From positions 62,001 through 126,000 of the forward strand of contig NZ_VNJI01000002.1 in assembly GCF_007786445.1 (NCBI RefSeq): a DNA stretch of 64,000 nucleotides, in the 5' to 3' direction. The notes under the pieces were generated by a model. The model had not been told where the DNA came from and did not search any database. It saw nothing but the letters and a program-made list of their open reading frames with translations. The position numbers and the translations under genes are program-made. Shown in pieces: positions 1 through 7,939 of this stretch; position 1 is the first letter of the stretch, and each line of letters starts with the position of its first letter. Origin of the DNA: Paenibacillus cremeus (GTDB lineage: Bacteria > Bacillota > Bacilli > Paenibacillales > NBRC-103111).

Positions 1-737
1 TGATGCTGTCCGTGTTTGCCAAGGCGGAGGATCCGAACAGTGGCGGCCGCCAAATGCCGGGGCATTTCAGCCATAAGAAATTGAACATTGTAACCGGCTC
101 CTCTCCGGTGACGACGCAAGTGCCGCATGCGGTAGGCTTTGCGCTGGCTGCGAAGATGAAGAAGCAGGATTTCGTCGCGTTTGCGACCTTTGGTGAAGGC
201 TCCAGCAACCAGGGCGATTTTCATGAGGGCTGCAACTTTGCCGGTGTACATAAGCTGCCGGTTATTCTCATGTGCGAAAATAACCAGTATGCCATCTCCG
301 TTCCGCTGCATAAGCAGATTAGCGGCAGCATTGCCGAGCGCGCGATCGGCTACGGCTTCCCTGGCGTGAAGGTGGACGGGCGCGATCCGCTCGAGGTGTA
401 CCGCGTGGTGAAAGAAGCACGCGAGCGAGCGATCCGAGGCGAAGGCCCAACGCTCATCGAAGCGGTTATGTACCGCATTTCGCCGCACTCGACGGCCGAT
501 AACGATATGCTGTACCGGACGAAGGAAGAGGTGGAGCTGGAGAAGTCGAAGGACGGGCTGCCTCTGTACAAAAAATATTTAATCGATTGCGGCCTATGGA
601 GTGAAGAGCAGGATCAGGAGCTGTCCGAGCAAATCAAGCAAGAGATTACGGAAGCGACGAATTACGCAGATCAAGCGCCATTCCCGACGCCGGAAGATAC
701 GATGCGGCATGTATACGCCGAGAAAGGGGAGGTGTAG
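1..737 (+). CDS. bkdAA: Branched-chain 2-oxoacid dehydrogenase E1 alpha subunit (5' end cut off)
   Basis: Thiamine-diphosphate-dependent alpha subunit of the E1 component, which decarboxylates branched-chain 2-oxoacids from Val, Leu and Ile breakdown and supplies branched acyl-CoA primers for anteiso/iso fatty acids. About 244 C-terminal residues are present; the family is about 330 residues, so the real start lies upstream and the ATG at position 3 is internal. The ThDP/metal motif reads GEGSSNQGDFHEG followed by a CENNQYAIS segment, with GEG where GDG is more usual. It ends 3 bp before bkdAB, so the two are co-translated. The branched-chain assignment over pyruvate dehydrogenase rests on resemblance to Bacillus BkdAA and on the downstream gene set. 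Confidence 0.9.
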   Translation, partial: MLSVFAKAEDPNSGGRQMPGHFSHKKLNIVTGSSPVTTQVPHAVGFALAAKMKKQDFVAFATFGEGSSNQGDFHEGCNFAGVHKLPVILMCENNQYAISVPLHKQISGSIAERAIGYGFPGVKVDGRDPLEVYRVVKEARERAIRGEGPTLIEAVMYRISPHSTADNDMLYRTKEEVELEKSKDGLPLYKKYLIDCGLWSEEQDQELSEQIKQEITEATNYADQAPFPTPEDTMRHVYAEKGEV

Positions 738-740
738 CGC

Positions 741-1721
741 ATGGCAGTCATTACATACTTGGAAGCGATTCGTACCGCGATGAAGGAAGAGATGGAGCGG
801 GACGAGAACGTGTTTGTGCTTGGTGAAGATGTAGGCAAAGGCGGCGTGCTTAACGCTACAAAGGACCTGAGAGACCAATTCGGCGAAGAGCGGGTTATGG
901 ATACGCCTCTGGCGGAATCCGCGATTGCAGGCGTAGCGATTGGAGCGGCGATGTACGGCATGAAGCCGATTGCAGAGATGCAATTCGCGGACTTTATTTT
1001 CCCGGCGACGAACCAGATCATCAGCGAGGCGGCCAAAATCCGCTACCGCTCCAACAACGATTGGAACTGTCCGATCGTGGTACGAGCTCCTTACGGAGCT
1101 ACCGGAGGCGGCGCGTTGTATCACTCGCAATGTCCGGAGTCGGTGTTCTTCGGCACACCGGGAATTAAGATTGTAGCGCCATCCAATCCGTACGATGCGA
1201 AAGGGCTGCTTAAGGCGGCGATTCGCGATGCGGATCCGGTGCTTTATTTTGAACATAAAAAATGCTATCTTGGCGTCACGGGAGAAGTGCCAGAGGGCGA
1301 TTATATCGTGGAGATCGGCAAAGCGGATGTGAAGCGGGAAGGCAGCGACATTACGGTCATTTCCTACGGAATCACCGTTCAGTATGCGCTCCAAGCGGCG
1401 GAGGAATTGGCCAAAGAAAGCATCAGCGTGCATATTCTCGATCTGCGGACCTTGCAGCCGCTCGATAACGAAGCGATTTTGCAAGCCGCGTCGAAGACCG
1501 GCAAGGTGCTCATCATCCACGAGGACAATAAGACCGGCGGCGTGGGCGCCGAAGTATCCGCGATCATTGCAGAGGAGCTGCTGTTCGAGCTGGATGCTCC
1601 GATCATGCGGCTGTGCGCACCGGACGTTCCGGCCGTTGGGATGAACCCTCCGATGGAAAAATTTTATCTGCTGAACACGGACAAGATTAAAGATGCCATG
1701 CGGAAGCTGGCGTTGTTTTAG
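741..1721 (+). CDS. bkdAB: Branched-chain 2-oxoacid dehydrogenase E1 beta subunit
   Basis: Beta subunit of the E1 heterotetramer; it completes the thiamine-diphosphate site and docks on the E2 core. The 326 residues match the full family length. Visible family segments include LGEDVGKGGV near residue 28, the DTPLAESAIAG loop and the C-terminal transketolase-type domain containing HEDNKTGGVGAE. The ATG at 741 follows a strong AAAGGGGAGGTG ribosome site overlapping the end of bkdAA. It sits 12 bp upstream of bkdB in the same operon. Confidence 0.93.
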   Translation: MAVITYLEAIRTAMKEEMERDENVFVLGEDVGKGGVLNATKDLRDQFGEERVMDTPLAESAIAGVAIGAAMYGMKPIAEMQFADFIFPATNQIISEAAKIRYRSNNDWNCPIVVRAPYGATGGGALYHSQCPESVFFGTPGIKIVAPSNPYDAKGLLKAAIRDADPVLYFEHKKCYLGVTGEVPEGDYIVEIGKADVKREGSDITVISYGITVQYALQAAEELAKESISVHILDLRTLQPLDNEAILQAASKTGKVLIIHEDNKTGGVGAEVSAIIAEELLFELDAPIMRLCAPDVPAVGMNPPMEKFYLLNTDKIKDAMRKLALF

Positions 1722-1733
1722 GGGGAACGAAGC

Positions 1734-3095
1734 ATGAGCGACAAGAAGATGGGGACGGAGGTTACCGTCCCTCATTTGGCGGAAAGTCTCGTGTCGGCGA
1801 CGGTCGCCAAGTGGCTGAAGCAGCCGGGCGATGTGATCGATCAGTACGATGTGCTGTGCGAGCTGATCACCGATAAGGTGACCGTTGAGATGCCTTCTCC
1901 GATTGCAGGCACGCTGACGCAGCTGCTTGTAAGCGAGGGCACGACAGCGGCTGTTGGGGAGGCCATCTGCATGATTCTGGAGCCGCATCAAGCCGCTGCA
2001 GCAGGTGCATCTGCAGGCACTGCAGGCTTGGCGGGGAATACCGCTTCTGCAGGCCGCAAACCAGCGGATGGAGAGGCTGGCATGAGTGCGAGGTATTCTC
2101 CGGCGGTATTGAAGCTGGCAGGAGAGCATGGCATTACGCTGAGCGAAGTGACAGGAACCGGACTTGGCGGACGAATTACGCGTAAGGATATCGAACATTA
2201 CATTGCTTCGGGTGGTAGGGTTGAGGGAGCCGTTCAGTCCGTAGAGGATACGAACGCCGCCGCTTCTGCCGCTGCCGCCGATGCGGGCGTCTTCATTGCG
2301 TCGCCGCCTAAAGTTCCGGTGCGCACTACGGGCATTCACTTATCCCAGACCCCGCCGCTTCCGAACGTGGAGGTTATTGGGCAGCCGCTGGAAGGCCGCG
2401 GAGAGACGCTGATGGACGTGACCCCGATGCGCAACGCCATCGCCCGGAATATGCGTCAGAGCAAGACGGAAATTCCGCATGGCTGGATGATGATCGAGGT
2501 TGACGTGACCAATCTGGTGCTGCTGCGCAACAAGCTAAAGGGCGAGTTCATGAAGCAGGAAGGCGTCAACCTGACGTATTTGGCCTTTTTGCTGAAGGCG
2601 GTCGTCAATGCGATCAAAGACTATCCGATCATCAACTCGGTATGGGCCGTCGATAAAATTATCGTCAAGCGCGATATTAACATTTCGCTGGCCGTAGGTA
2701 CGGAGGATTCCTTGGTAACGCCGGTCATCAAGAAAGCGGACCAAAAAAATATCGCCGGTCTCGCACTCGAGATCGACGCATATTCTAAGAAAGCCCGAGC
2801 CGGCAAGCTGACGCTGGACGATCTGCAGGGGGGCACCTTTACGGTAAACAATACCGGCTCCTTCGGTTCGATTCTGTCGTATCCGATCATCAACTACCCG
2901 CAGGCAGCGATTCTCACCTTTGAATCGATCGTGAAGAGGCCGGTGGTGATTCAGGATATGATCGCCGTGCGCTCGATGGCCAACCTCTGCTTGTCCCTCG
3001 ATCACCGAATTCTGGACGGCGTCATCTGCGGCCGCTTCATGCAGCGCGTGAAAGAGAATCTCGAGGCTTACAATCAGGACACGAAGCTGTACTAA
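1734..3095 (+). CDS. bkdB: Branched-chain 2-oxoacid dehydrogenase E2, lipoamide acyltransferase
   Basis: Core acyltransferase that accepts the acyl group from E1 on a lipoyl arm and passes it to CoA. Domain order is visible: an N-terminal lipoyl domain (residues about 8-84, lipoyl lysine in the ITDKVTVEMP motif), an Ala/Gly-rich linker, a peripheral subunit-binding domain (about 118-155, RYSPAVLKLA), a second Ala-rich linker, and a C-terminal catalytic domain ending with the active-site motif DHRILDG (HxxxDG). Length 453 fits E2 proteins with one lipoyl domain. The E3 gene is not seen and would lie outside the window, probably upstream. Ribosome site AGGGGG precedes the ATG. No clear T-rich terminator follows. 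Confidence 0.92.
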   Translation: MSDKKMGTEVTVPHLAESLVSATVAKWLKQPGDVIDQYDVLCELITDKVTVEMPSPIAGTLTQLLVSEGTTAAVGEAICMILEPHQAAAAGASAGTAGLAGNTASAGRKPADGEAGMSARYSPAVLKLAGEHGITLSEVTGTGLGGRITRKDIEHYIASGGRVEGAVQSVEDTNAAASAAAADAGVFIASPPKVPVRTTGIHLSQTPPLPNVEVIGQPLEGRGETLMDVTPMRNAIARNMRQSKTEIPHGWMMIEVDVTNLVLLRNKLKGEFMKQEGVNLTYLAFLLKAVVNAIKDYPIINSVWAVDKIIVKRDINISLAVGTEDSLVTPVIKKADQKNIAGLALEIDAYSKKARAGKLTLDDLQGGTFTVNNTGSFGSILSYPIINYPQAAILTFESIVKRPVVIQDMIAVRSMANLCLSLDHRILDGVICGRFMQRVKENLEAYNQDTKLY

Positions 3096-3155
3096 AGTCG
3101 CAACCGTTACAGCGGAGGAATTCCGATGTCGGTTGTCGGCCAGCTGCCCAGGGAG

Positions 3156-3251
3156 TTACATAAACAGGTTCACCGTAAACAAGATGGTGGACAGCAGCAT
3201 GGATGCGATCATGAAATAAATGACGATTTTAAAAATGAGCTTGTTTTGCAA
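3156..3251 (-). CDS. prli42: Prli42-like stressosome membrane miniprotein (31 aa)
   Basis: A 31-residue frame starting with TTG at 3251. It begins MQNKLIFKIVIYFMIASM and continues as one hydrophobic helix, ending LFTVNLFM. A short basic N-terminus followed by one membrane span is the pattern of Prli42, the Listeria/Bacillus miniprotein that tethers the stressosome to the membrane. AGGAG lies 10 bases before the TTG, and an in-frame TGA just upstream excludes a longer form. It points opposite to, and lies between, bkdB and the M20 peptidase gene. The call is by pattern; the strong ribosome site and length support a real gene. Confidence 0.7.
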   Translation of the reverse strand: MQNKLIFKIVIYFMIASMLLSTILFTVNLFM

Positions 3252-3319
3252 ATGAATTCAACTCCTTCACAGGATTACTACACACATTTTAACTCAAACA
3301 GTGAGGCGGAGGAAAGTCG

Positions 3320-4453
3320 ATGATACAACAAAAACGTTTGGTGGACGAATTTTTGGAATTGGTGCAAATTGACAGCGAGACGAAGTATGAGCAGGAAATC
3401 AGCCGCGTGCTGAAGGAAAAGTTCACATCGTTGGGCTTGAAAGTAGAAGAGGATGATACGGCTGCGGTAACGGGCCACGGCTCCGGCAACCTGATCTGCA
3501 CGCTCCCTGCGACTTCTAGTAAGGCGCTGCAAAAGCTGTTCTTCACCTGCCATATGGATACGGTCACACCGGGCAAAGGCATCAAGCCGCAAATCGGCGA
3601 CGACGGCTATATCCGCAGCGATGGTACGACAATTCTAGGCGCGGATGATAAAGCGGGTCTGGCTGCAATGATCGAGACGATCAAAGTGCTGAAGGAAAAT
3701 AACATCGAGCACGGCCAAATTCAGTTCATCATTACAGCAGGCGAAGAGTCCGGCTTGCGCGGCTCCAGAGCCATGGACGCCAAATGGATGGACGCGGACT
3801 TCGGCTACGCGCTGGACTCCAGCGGCAAAATCGGCGATATCGCAGTAGCGGCTCCTACGCAGGCGAAGATTTATATCACCTTCACCGGTCGTTCCGCTCA
3901 CGCTGGGGTGAACCCGGAGGATGGTGTAAGCGCGATTACGGTCGCTAGCAGGGCCATTTCCAAAATGCCGCTCGGCCGCATCGACAATGAGACAACAGCG
4001 AATATTGGCCGCTTCGAAGGCGGAGTGCATGGCGCGACGAACATCGTGGTGGAATGCGTGAAGCTCGAGGGCGAGGCTCGCAGCATCGTCAACGAGAAAA
4101 TGTACGCACAGGTAGAAAAAATGCGTGCAGCCTGCGAGCAAGCGGCGCAGGAGATGGGCGCGCAGGTCGAGTTCGTCAGCGACGTCATCTATCCTGCTTA
4201 CATGCACAATGACGAGACGCCAGTCGTGAAGCTCGCGATGAAGGCGCTGAGCGATGTCGGCTGCACGCCTAAGACGTTCCATACGGGCGGCGGCAGCGAT
4301 GCCAACATGTTTAACGGCTTCGGCATCCCAACCGTGAATCTGGCAATCGGGTACTTGGATATCCATACGACCAAGGAGCGCATTGCAATTTCCGATCTTG
4401 TAAAAACAGCGGAAGTGGTCGTACAGATCGTCAAAGAGGTTGCCCAAGGGTAA
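3320..4453 (+). CDS. yqjE: M20-family peptidase, tripeptidase T-like (YqjE type)
   Basis: Zinc-dependent exopeptidase that probably removes N-terminal residues from small peptides in the cytoplasm. The 377 residues show the M20 di-zinc pattern: the HMDTVTPG motif, the bridging aspartate in ILGADDKAG, the catalytic-base glutamate in ITAGEESG, a zinc-ligand region in YALDSSG, and a C-terminal histidine in YLDIHT. A dimerisation insertion begins around ITFTGRSAHAG. Ribosome site GGCGGAGGAAAG precedes the ATG. It is monocistronic by its own terminator. In B. subtilis a related gene (yqjE) lies downstream of bkd, which agrees with this placement. Exact substrate is not readable. Confidence 0.85.
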   Translation: MIQQKRLVDEFLELVQIDSETKYEQEISRVLKEKFTSLGLKVEEDDTAAVTGHGSGNLICTLPATSSKALQKLFFTCHMDTVTPGKGIKPQIGDDGYIRSDGTTILGADDKAGLAAMIETIKVLKENNIEHGQIQFIITAGEESGLRGSRAMDAKWMDADFGYALDSSGKIGDIAVAAPTQAKIYITFTGRSAHAGVNPEDGVSAITVASRAISKMPLGRIDNETTANIGRFEGGVHGATNIVVECVKLEGEARSIVNEKMYAQVEKMRAACEQAAQEMGAQVEFVSDVIYPAYMHNDETPVVKLAMKALSDVGCTPKTFHTGGGSDANMFNGFGIPTVNLAIGYLDIHTTKERIAISDLVKTAEVVVQIVKEVAQG

Positions 4454-4472
4454 CTCACATACAGCTTAAGTC

Positions 4473-4555
4473 AACGCTGCTTCTACGTCGAACAGCAGGG
4501 GAACGCGCCATCAAGTGGCCGTTCTCTTGCTGGGAGTCGGAAGCAGCGTTTTTGT
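4473..4555 (+). terminator. Terminator after the M20 peptidase gene
   Basis: Outer arms AACGCTGCTTC and GAAGCAGCGTT pair perfectly and are followed by TTTTT. The roughly 55-base interval between them contains a smaller CAGCAGGGGAACG/CGTTCTCTTGCTG hairpin. Confidence 0.7.
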
Positions 4556-4591
4556 GCCATCAGCTTGGTGACTCGAAAGGGGGGAGCAGAT

Positions 4592-5752
4592 TTGGGGATT
4601 GCATGGGAGCTGGGAACGGTAAAGGACATTGTGGGTGTGCGGGGCACAGAGCAGGAAGTTATGCTTACGATGGCGGACGGGAGCTGCTGCCGGGCTGTTC
4701 ACGATCTTACGGCGTTTGAGCCGCTGGAGCCGGGGGATCACGTGCTGGCAAACGTAACAGCGGTATCGCTTGGGCTAGGTACCGGCGGCGTTCATTTTGT
4801 TCATGCGCCGCTACAAACGAATAGGCCGACGCCGCTCTTCGCTCCTGGCCCTGGCCCTGGCCACATCATGAAGCTGCGCTACACGTCGCTTCAGCGAAGC
4901 GTGCTCGCGGCCGAGGAGGAGGCCAGCCCTCACCATGCGGTACTGGCCGGCGCCAGGTCGCTGGAGCAGCTGCCGGTGCTGATCGGCGAGCTGCACAGCA
5001 TGCTGCCGGCTGCAGTCAGCTGGCTGCGATACCGCACAGGCATGGGCAATTCCAACATGATGCGTCCGCTGCGGATCGCGTATATCATGACGGACGGCGG
5101 GTCGCTGCCGCTTGCGGTCAGCCGCCATGCCGCCCGGCTGAAGGCGCTCGGCTGGCTGGCCGGGACGATCACCTACGGGCATGCCTACGGCGGGGATTTG
5201 GAGGCCGTGAACAAGTACACGGCGCTGCTTGCGGCGAAGCATGTGCTTCACGCTGATCTGGCCATCGTCACCATGGGGCCCGGAATCGTGGGCACGGGGA
5301 CGGCCTTGGGCTTCAGCGGGATGGAGACCGGCGAGCTCGTCAATGCCGTGCGGGCATTGGGCGGGCTTCCGGTATTCATCCCGCGGATCAGCTTTGGCGA
5401 CGCCCGGGAGCGCCACTGCGGGCTGAGCCACCACACGCGCACCGCGCTGGGCACGGCAGCGATCGCGGAAGCGATCGTGCCGCTGCCGCTGCTAGGTGCA
5501 GCGGAGCAGCTTCGCTTGCTGCGCGAGCAAGCGGAGGATCTGCTTGAGCGCGAGCACGAGCTGCGCTGGATCGCAGCGCCTGCGGTCGAGCAGATGGAGA
5601 CAGCGTTTCAAGCGTATGAAGCGCCGATTACTTCGATGGGAAGGGGATTACTCGACGATCCGCTGTTTTTTGCAGCGGTTTGCGCTGCGGCCGACGCGGC
5701 TCTCCAGTTGATCTGCGCTTCCCCAGCCGCGAGCTCGGACCTGAATCCGTAA
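4592..5752 (+). CDS. DUF3866 family protein, function unknown
   Basis: A 386-residue, Ala/Gly/Leu-rich soluble protein. It has the conserved DUF3866 hallmarks: an N-terminal IAWELGTVKD segment, LGLGTGGVHFVHAPL near residue 75, and HIMKLRYTSLQ a little later; the middle contains a Gly-rich VTMGPGIVGTGTALGFSG stretch. No signal peptide or membrane segment is obvious. The TTG at 4592 is chosen because AAAGGGGGGAG sits at ideal distance; an in-frame TTG at 4565 has no ribosome site. The family is usually found next to nudF, as here. Its last 125 bp overlap the antisense mciZ-like gene. I cannot assign a reaction. Confidence 0.8.
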   Translation: MGIAWELGTVKDIVGVRGTEQEVMLTMADGSCCRAVHDLTAFEPLEPGDHVLANVTAVSLGLGTGGVHFVHAPLQTNRPTPLFAPGPGPGHIMKLRYTSLQRSVLAAEEEASPHHAVLAGARSLEQLPVLIGELHSMLPAAVSWLRYRTGMGNSNMMRPLRIAYIMTDGGSLPLAVSRHAARLKALGWLAGTITYGHAYGGDLEAVNKYTALLAAKHVLHADLAIVTMGPGIVGTGTALGFSGMETGELVNAVRALGGLPVFIPRISFGDARERHCGLSHHTRTALGTAAIAEAIVPLPLLGAAEQLRLLREQAEDLLEREHELRWIAAPAVEQMETAFQAYEAPITSMGRGLLDDPLFFAAVCAAADAALQLICASPAASSDLNP

Positions 5753-5927
5753 GCAGCTGGAGGAAGCTCTCAGGCTGCGACACAGCCTCGCTGCTGCAGC
5801 GGCCTTTTAAGGCTTCTTCGAGGGTGATATCCGGTGTAGACAAGCGAAGCAGTGTTTTGAGATGATTGCGAATTTCCCAAGCTTTGCCGACTAGGCGAAC
5901 TTGATCAGGCGTATAGTAGGATTTCAT
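5628..5927 (-). CDS. mciZ: MciZ-like FtsZ (Z-ring) inhibitor with extended C-terminus
   Basis: The first 40 residues, starting MKSYYTPDQVRLVGKAWEIR, carry the VGKAWEIRxxLK signature of MciZ, the 40-residue sporulation peptide that binds FtsZ and blocks Z-ring assembly in the mother cell. The reading frame continues to 99 residues with a Ser/Arg/Lys-rich tail that overlaps the 3' end of the DUF3866 gene in antisense. GGGAGGAAG lies upstream of the ATG. Position beside nudF agrees with B. subtilis. The N-terminal identification is good; whether the extra 55-60 residues matter is unknown. A sigma-E promoter was sought upstream but none was convincing. Confidence 0.72.
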   Translation of the reverse strand: MKSYYTPDQVRLVGKAWEIRNHLKTLLRLSTPDITLEEALKGRCSSEAVSQPESFLQLLTDSGPSSRLGKRRSTGEPRRPQRKPLQKTADRRVIPFPSK

Positions 5928-6023
5928 AGGGCTTCCTCCCGATTGCTAGATTCATATAGTTCAGCCTATTCGCCTCTGTCGCCGTTTATGCTACCTGCAT
6001 ATGACAGAGAATTTGCAGAATCA

Positions 6024-6032
6024 TGGTATAAT
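6024..6032 (+). promoter_or_regulatory. Extended -10 promoter for nudF
   Basis: TGGTATAAT is a perfect extended -10 (TGnTATAAT); no good -35 is visible. Transcription would start near 6039, which rules out the in-frame TTG at 6041 and favours the ATG at 6074 for nudF. Confidence 0.6.
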
Positions 6033-6073
6033 GAACTTTATTGCCCAATTCGATGAAAAGAGGGATACGCGAC

Positions 6074-6640
6074 ATGACCGAATCAGCCAACCCGAAATTA
6101 TTTGAAGAAGTCACCATTAGCACGACTCCGATTTTTGAAGGCAAAATCATTTCGCTGCAAGTCGACACCGTCAAGCTGCCCAATGGCGCCACAGCGACCC
6201 GCGAGCTGATCAAGCATCCGGGTGCAGTCGCTGTCCTGGCGCTCACGCCAGACGACAAAATGCTCGTCGTGGAGCAGTATCGCAAGCCGATCGAGAAAAG
6301 CCAGATCGAGATTCCAGCAGGCAAGCTGGACGCCGGTGAAGCCCCAGAGGGGGCTGCGAGACGGGAGTTGGTTGAAGAAACAGGCTACACTTGCGGCTCG
6401 ATTCGGTTGCTCAGCTCTTTTTACACCTCCCCTGGGTTTGCCGATGAAATCATTCATCTCTACGTAGCCGAGGGCTTGATCAAAGGGGAAGCGACGCCGG
6501 ATGAGGATGAATTTTTGACGCTGGAGGCGATCACGCTGGAGCAGGCGCAGGCTTACATTCGGGAGCAGCGGATTAGCGACGCCAAGACGATCATGGCCGT
6601 TCAGGCATGGCAGATTTACAAGCTGACGGGAAGCTACTAA
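6074..6640 (+). CDS. nudF: ADP-ribose pyrophosphatase, Nudix family
   Basis: Hydrolyses ADP-ribose to AMP and ribose 5-phosphate, clearing a reactive NAD breakdown product. The 188 residues contain a complete Nudix box from G at GKLDAGEAPEG through RRELVEETGY (pattern GX5EX7REXXEEXG). The upstream segment with GAVAVLALTPD and the downstream ITLEQAQAYI region fit the NudF subfamily. Start at 6074 is chosen over ATG 6053 because AGAGGGA is at the right distance. The stop codon is 2 bp before the EndoQ-like gene, so the two are translationally linked. Confidence 0.9.
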   Translation: MTESANPKLFEEVTISTTPIFEGKIISLQVDTVKLPNGATATRELIKHPGAVAVLALTPDDKMLVVEQYRKPIEKSQIEIPAGKLDAGEAPEGAARRELVEETGYTCGSIRLLSSFYTSPGFADEIIHLYVAEGLIKGEATPDEDEFLTLEAITLEQAQAYIREQRISDAKTIMAVQAWQIYKLTGSY

Positions 6641-6642
6641 CG

Positions 6643-7815
6643 ATGAAATCCTATTATGCCGACCTGCATATCCATATCGGACGGACGGAAGCGGGACAAG
6701 CGGTCAAAATCAGCGCGGCGAACAATTTGACATTCTACAATATCGCTAGGGAAGCATCCGAACGCAAAGGTATGGACATCGTCGGCATTATCGACTGTCA
6801 TTCTCCGGGCGTGCAGCAGGAGATGCTGCATTATCTCGACACCGGCGAGATGGAAGAGCTGGAGGGCGGGGGCATTCGTTACCATCAGTCCACCATTATG
6901 CTGGGCAGCGAGATTGAGGTGCGCGACCCGGGCCTGGGAACGGCGCATTTGCTTGCCTACTTGCCTCGATTAGCGGATATGCAGAGCTTCACCGAATGGA
7001 TGCAGCGCCACATGAAAAATGTACAGCTCAGCTCTCAGCGCATCTACGTGACCGCACGAGAGCTGCAGCAAGAGGTGCTGGACAGAGGTGGACTGCTGAT
7101 TCCGGCGCACATTTTTACCCCGCACAAAAGCGTTTACGGGAGCTGTTCCACCCGGATGGAGCATCTGCTCAATTTGGACGGGATTGCGGCGGTGGAGCTG
7201 GGTCTGAGCGCCGACTCGGAGATGGCGGGGTACATCAGCGAGCTTGATAGGTACACGTTCCTGACCAATTCGGATGCGCATTCCCTGCCCAAAATCGGAC
7301 GGGAATACAACAAGCTGCAGCTGGCGTCACCGACCTTCGAAGAATTTCGCCGGGCTCTCGCAGGGGAGGATGGCCGCAAGGTGCTCGCCAATTATGGCCT
7401 GAACCCGCGTCTAGGCAAGTATCACCGCACGTACTGCGCCGACTGCGGCAGCATCACGGAGGAACAATCGTCCATTGTGGAGCGCTGCAGCTACTGCGGG
7501 CATGCCAAAATCGTCCGAGGCGTGATGGACCGGATTCTGAGCATCGCCGACCGGGATGTCCCCTGGGTGCCTGAGTCTAGGCCGCCGTACTATTATCAGG
7601 TGCCACTGGAGTATATCCCGGGGCTGGGGCCCAAGCTGTTCGCCCGGTTAATCGAGCGCTTCGGCTCGGAGATGAACCTTCTGCATCGTACGTCCTTCGA
7701 AGAGATCGCCGAGGTGGCGGGAGAGACGATTGCGGACTACGTCATTCGCGCAAGAGAAGGCCGGCTTGAGCTGGAAGTAGGCGGGGGGGGCAAATACGGC
7801 AAAGTCAAAGGCTAG
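6643..7815 (+). CDS. yqxK: EndoQ-family nuclease (PHP domain, zinc ribbon, helix-hairpin-helix)
   Basis: Probable DNA repair endonuclease of the EndoQ type, which nicks 5' of deaminated bases such as uracil or hypoxanthine. The 390 residues start with a PHP metal-binding motif (ADLHIHIGR), followed by IIDCHSPG, a metal-site IPAHIFTPH and TNSDAHSLPKIG. A four-cysteine zinc finger (CADCGS then CSYCGH, residues about 263-286) precedes a C-terminal helix-hairpin-helix (YIPGLGPKLFARL). That order matches EndoQ. The ATG is 2 bp after nudF. Many databases call it a PHP-domain or helicase-related protein; the domain order favours EndoQ. Confidence 0.82.
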   Translation: MKSYYADLHIHIGRTEAGQAVKISAANNLTFYNIAREASERKGMDIVGIIDCHSPGVQQEMLHYLDTGEMEELEGGGIRYHQSTIMLGSEIEVRDPGLGTAHLLAYLPRLADMQSFTEWMQRHMKNVQLSSQRIYVTARELQQEVLDRGGLLIPAHIFTPHKSVYGSCSTRMEHLLNLDGIAAVELGLSADSEMAGYISELDRYTFLTNSDAHSLPKIGREYNKLQLASPTFEEFRRALAGEDGRKVLANYGLNPRLGKYHRTYCADCGSITEEQSSIVERCSYCGHAKIVRGVMDRILSIADRDVPWVPESRPPYYYQVPLEYIPGLGPKLFARLIERFGSEMNLLHRTSFEEIAEVAGETIADYVIRAREGRLELEVGGGGKYGKVKG

Positions 7816-7865
7816 GCGTTGGTCCGACGACTCGGAATTTTCGCTTCAGTGGATCAGCGCCTACT

Positions 7866-7895
7866 GTCATAAAGAGCCTCTTCTAGTCATAACTT
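7866..7895 (+). promoter_or_regulatory. Candidate sigma-E promoter for spoIIM
   Basis: GTCATAAA, 14-base spacer, CATAACTT. Both boxes and the spacing closely fit the mother-cell sigma-E pattern (about GTCATATT, 13-14, CATACANT). spoIIM is a sigma-E gene in B. subtilis, so context agrees. Confidence 0.6.
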
Positions 7896-7939
7896 GTACT
7901 ATTGACTAGCAATTGCAAGTTTGATAGGAGGCTAAGCAC

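Noticed and set aside
594-2339. 581-codon open frame antisense to bkdAA, bkdAB and bkdB
   Set aside because: Codon bias of the real genes keeps the complementary frame open; the protein is Arg/His/Cys-rich with no domain, and the sense genes are certain.
3126-3323. 65-codon plus-strand frame between bkdB and the peptidase gene
   Set aside because: Polar product without a family; the opposite strand carries the Prli42-like gene with a better start.
5928-6010. Sigma-E promoter for mciZ
   Set aside because: GTCATATG and CATAAACG are present on the minus strand but only 7 bases apart, too close for a promoter.
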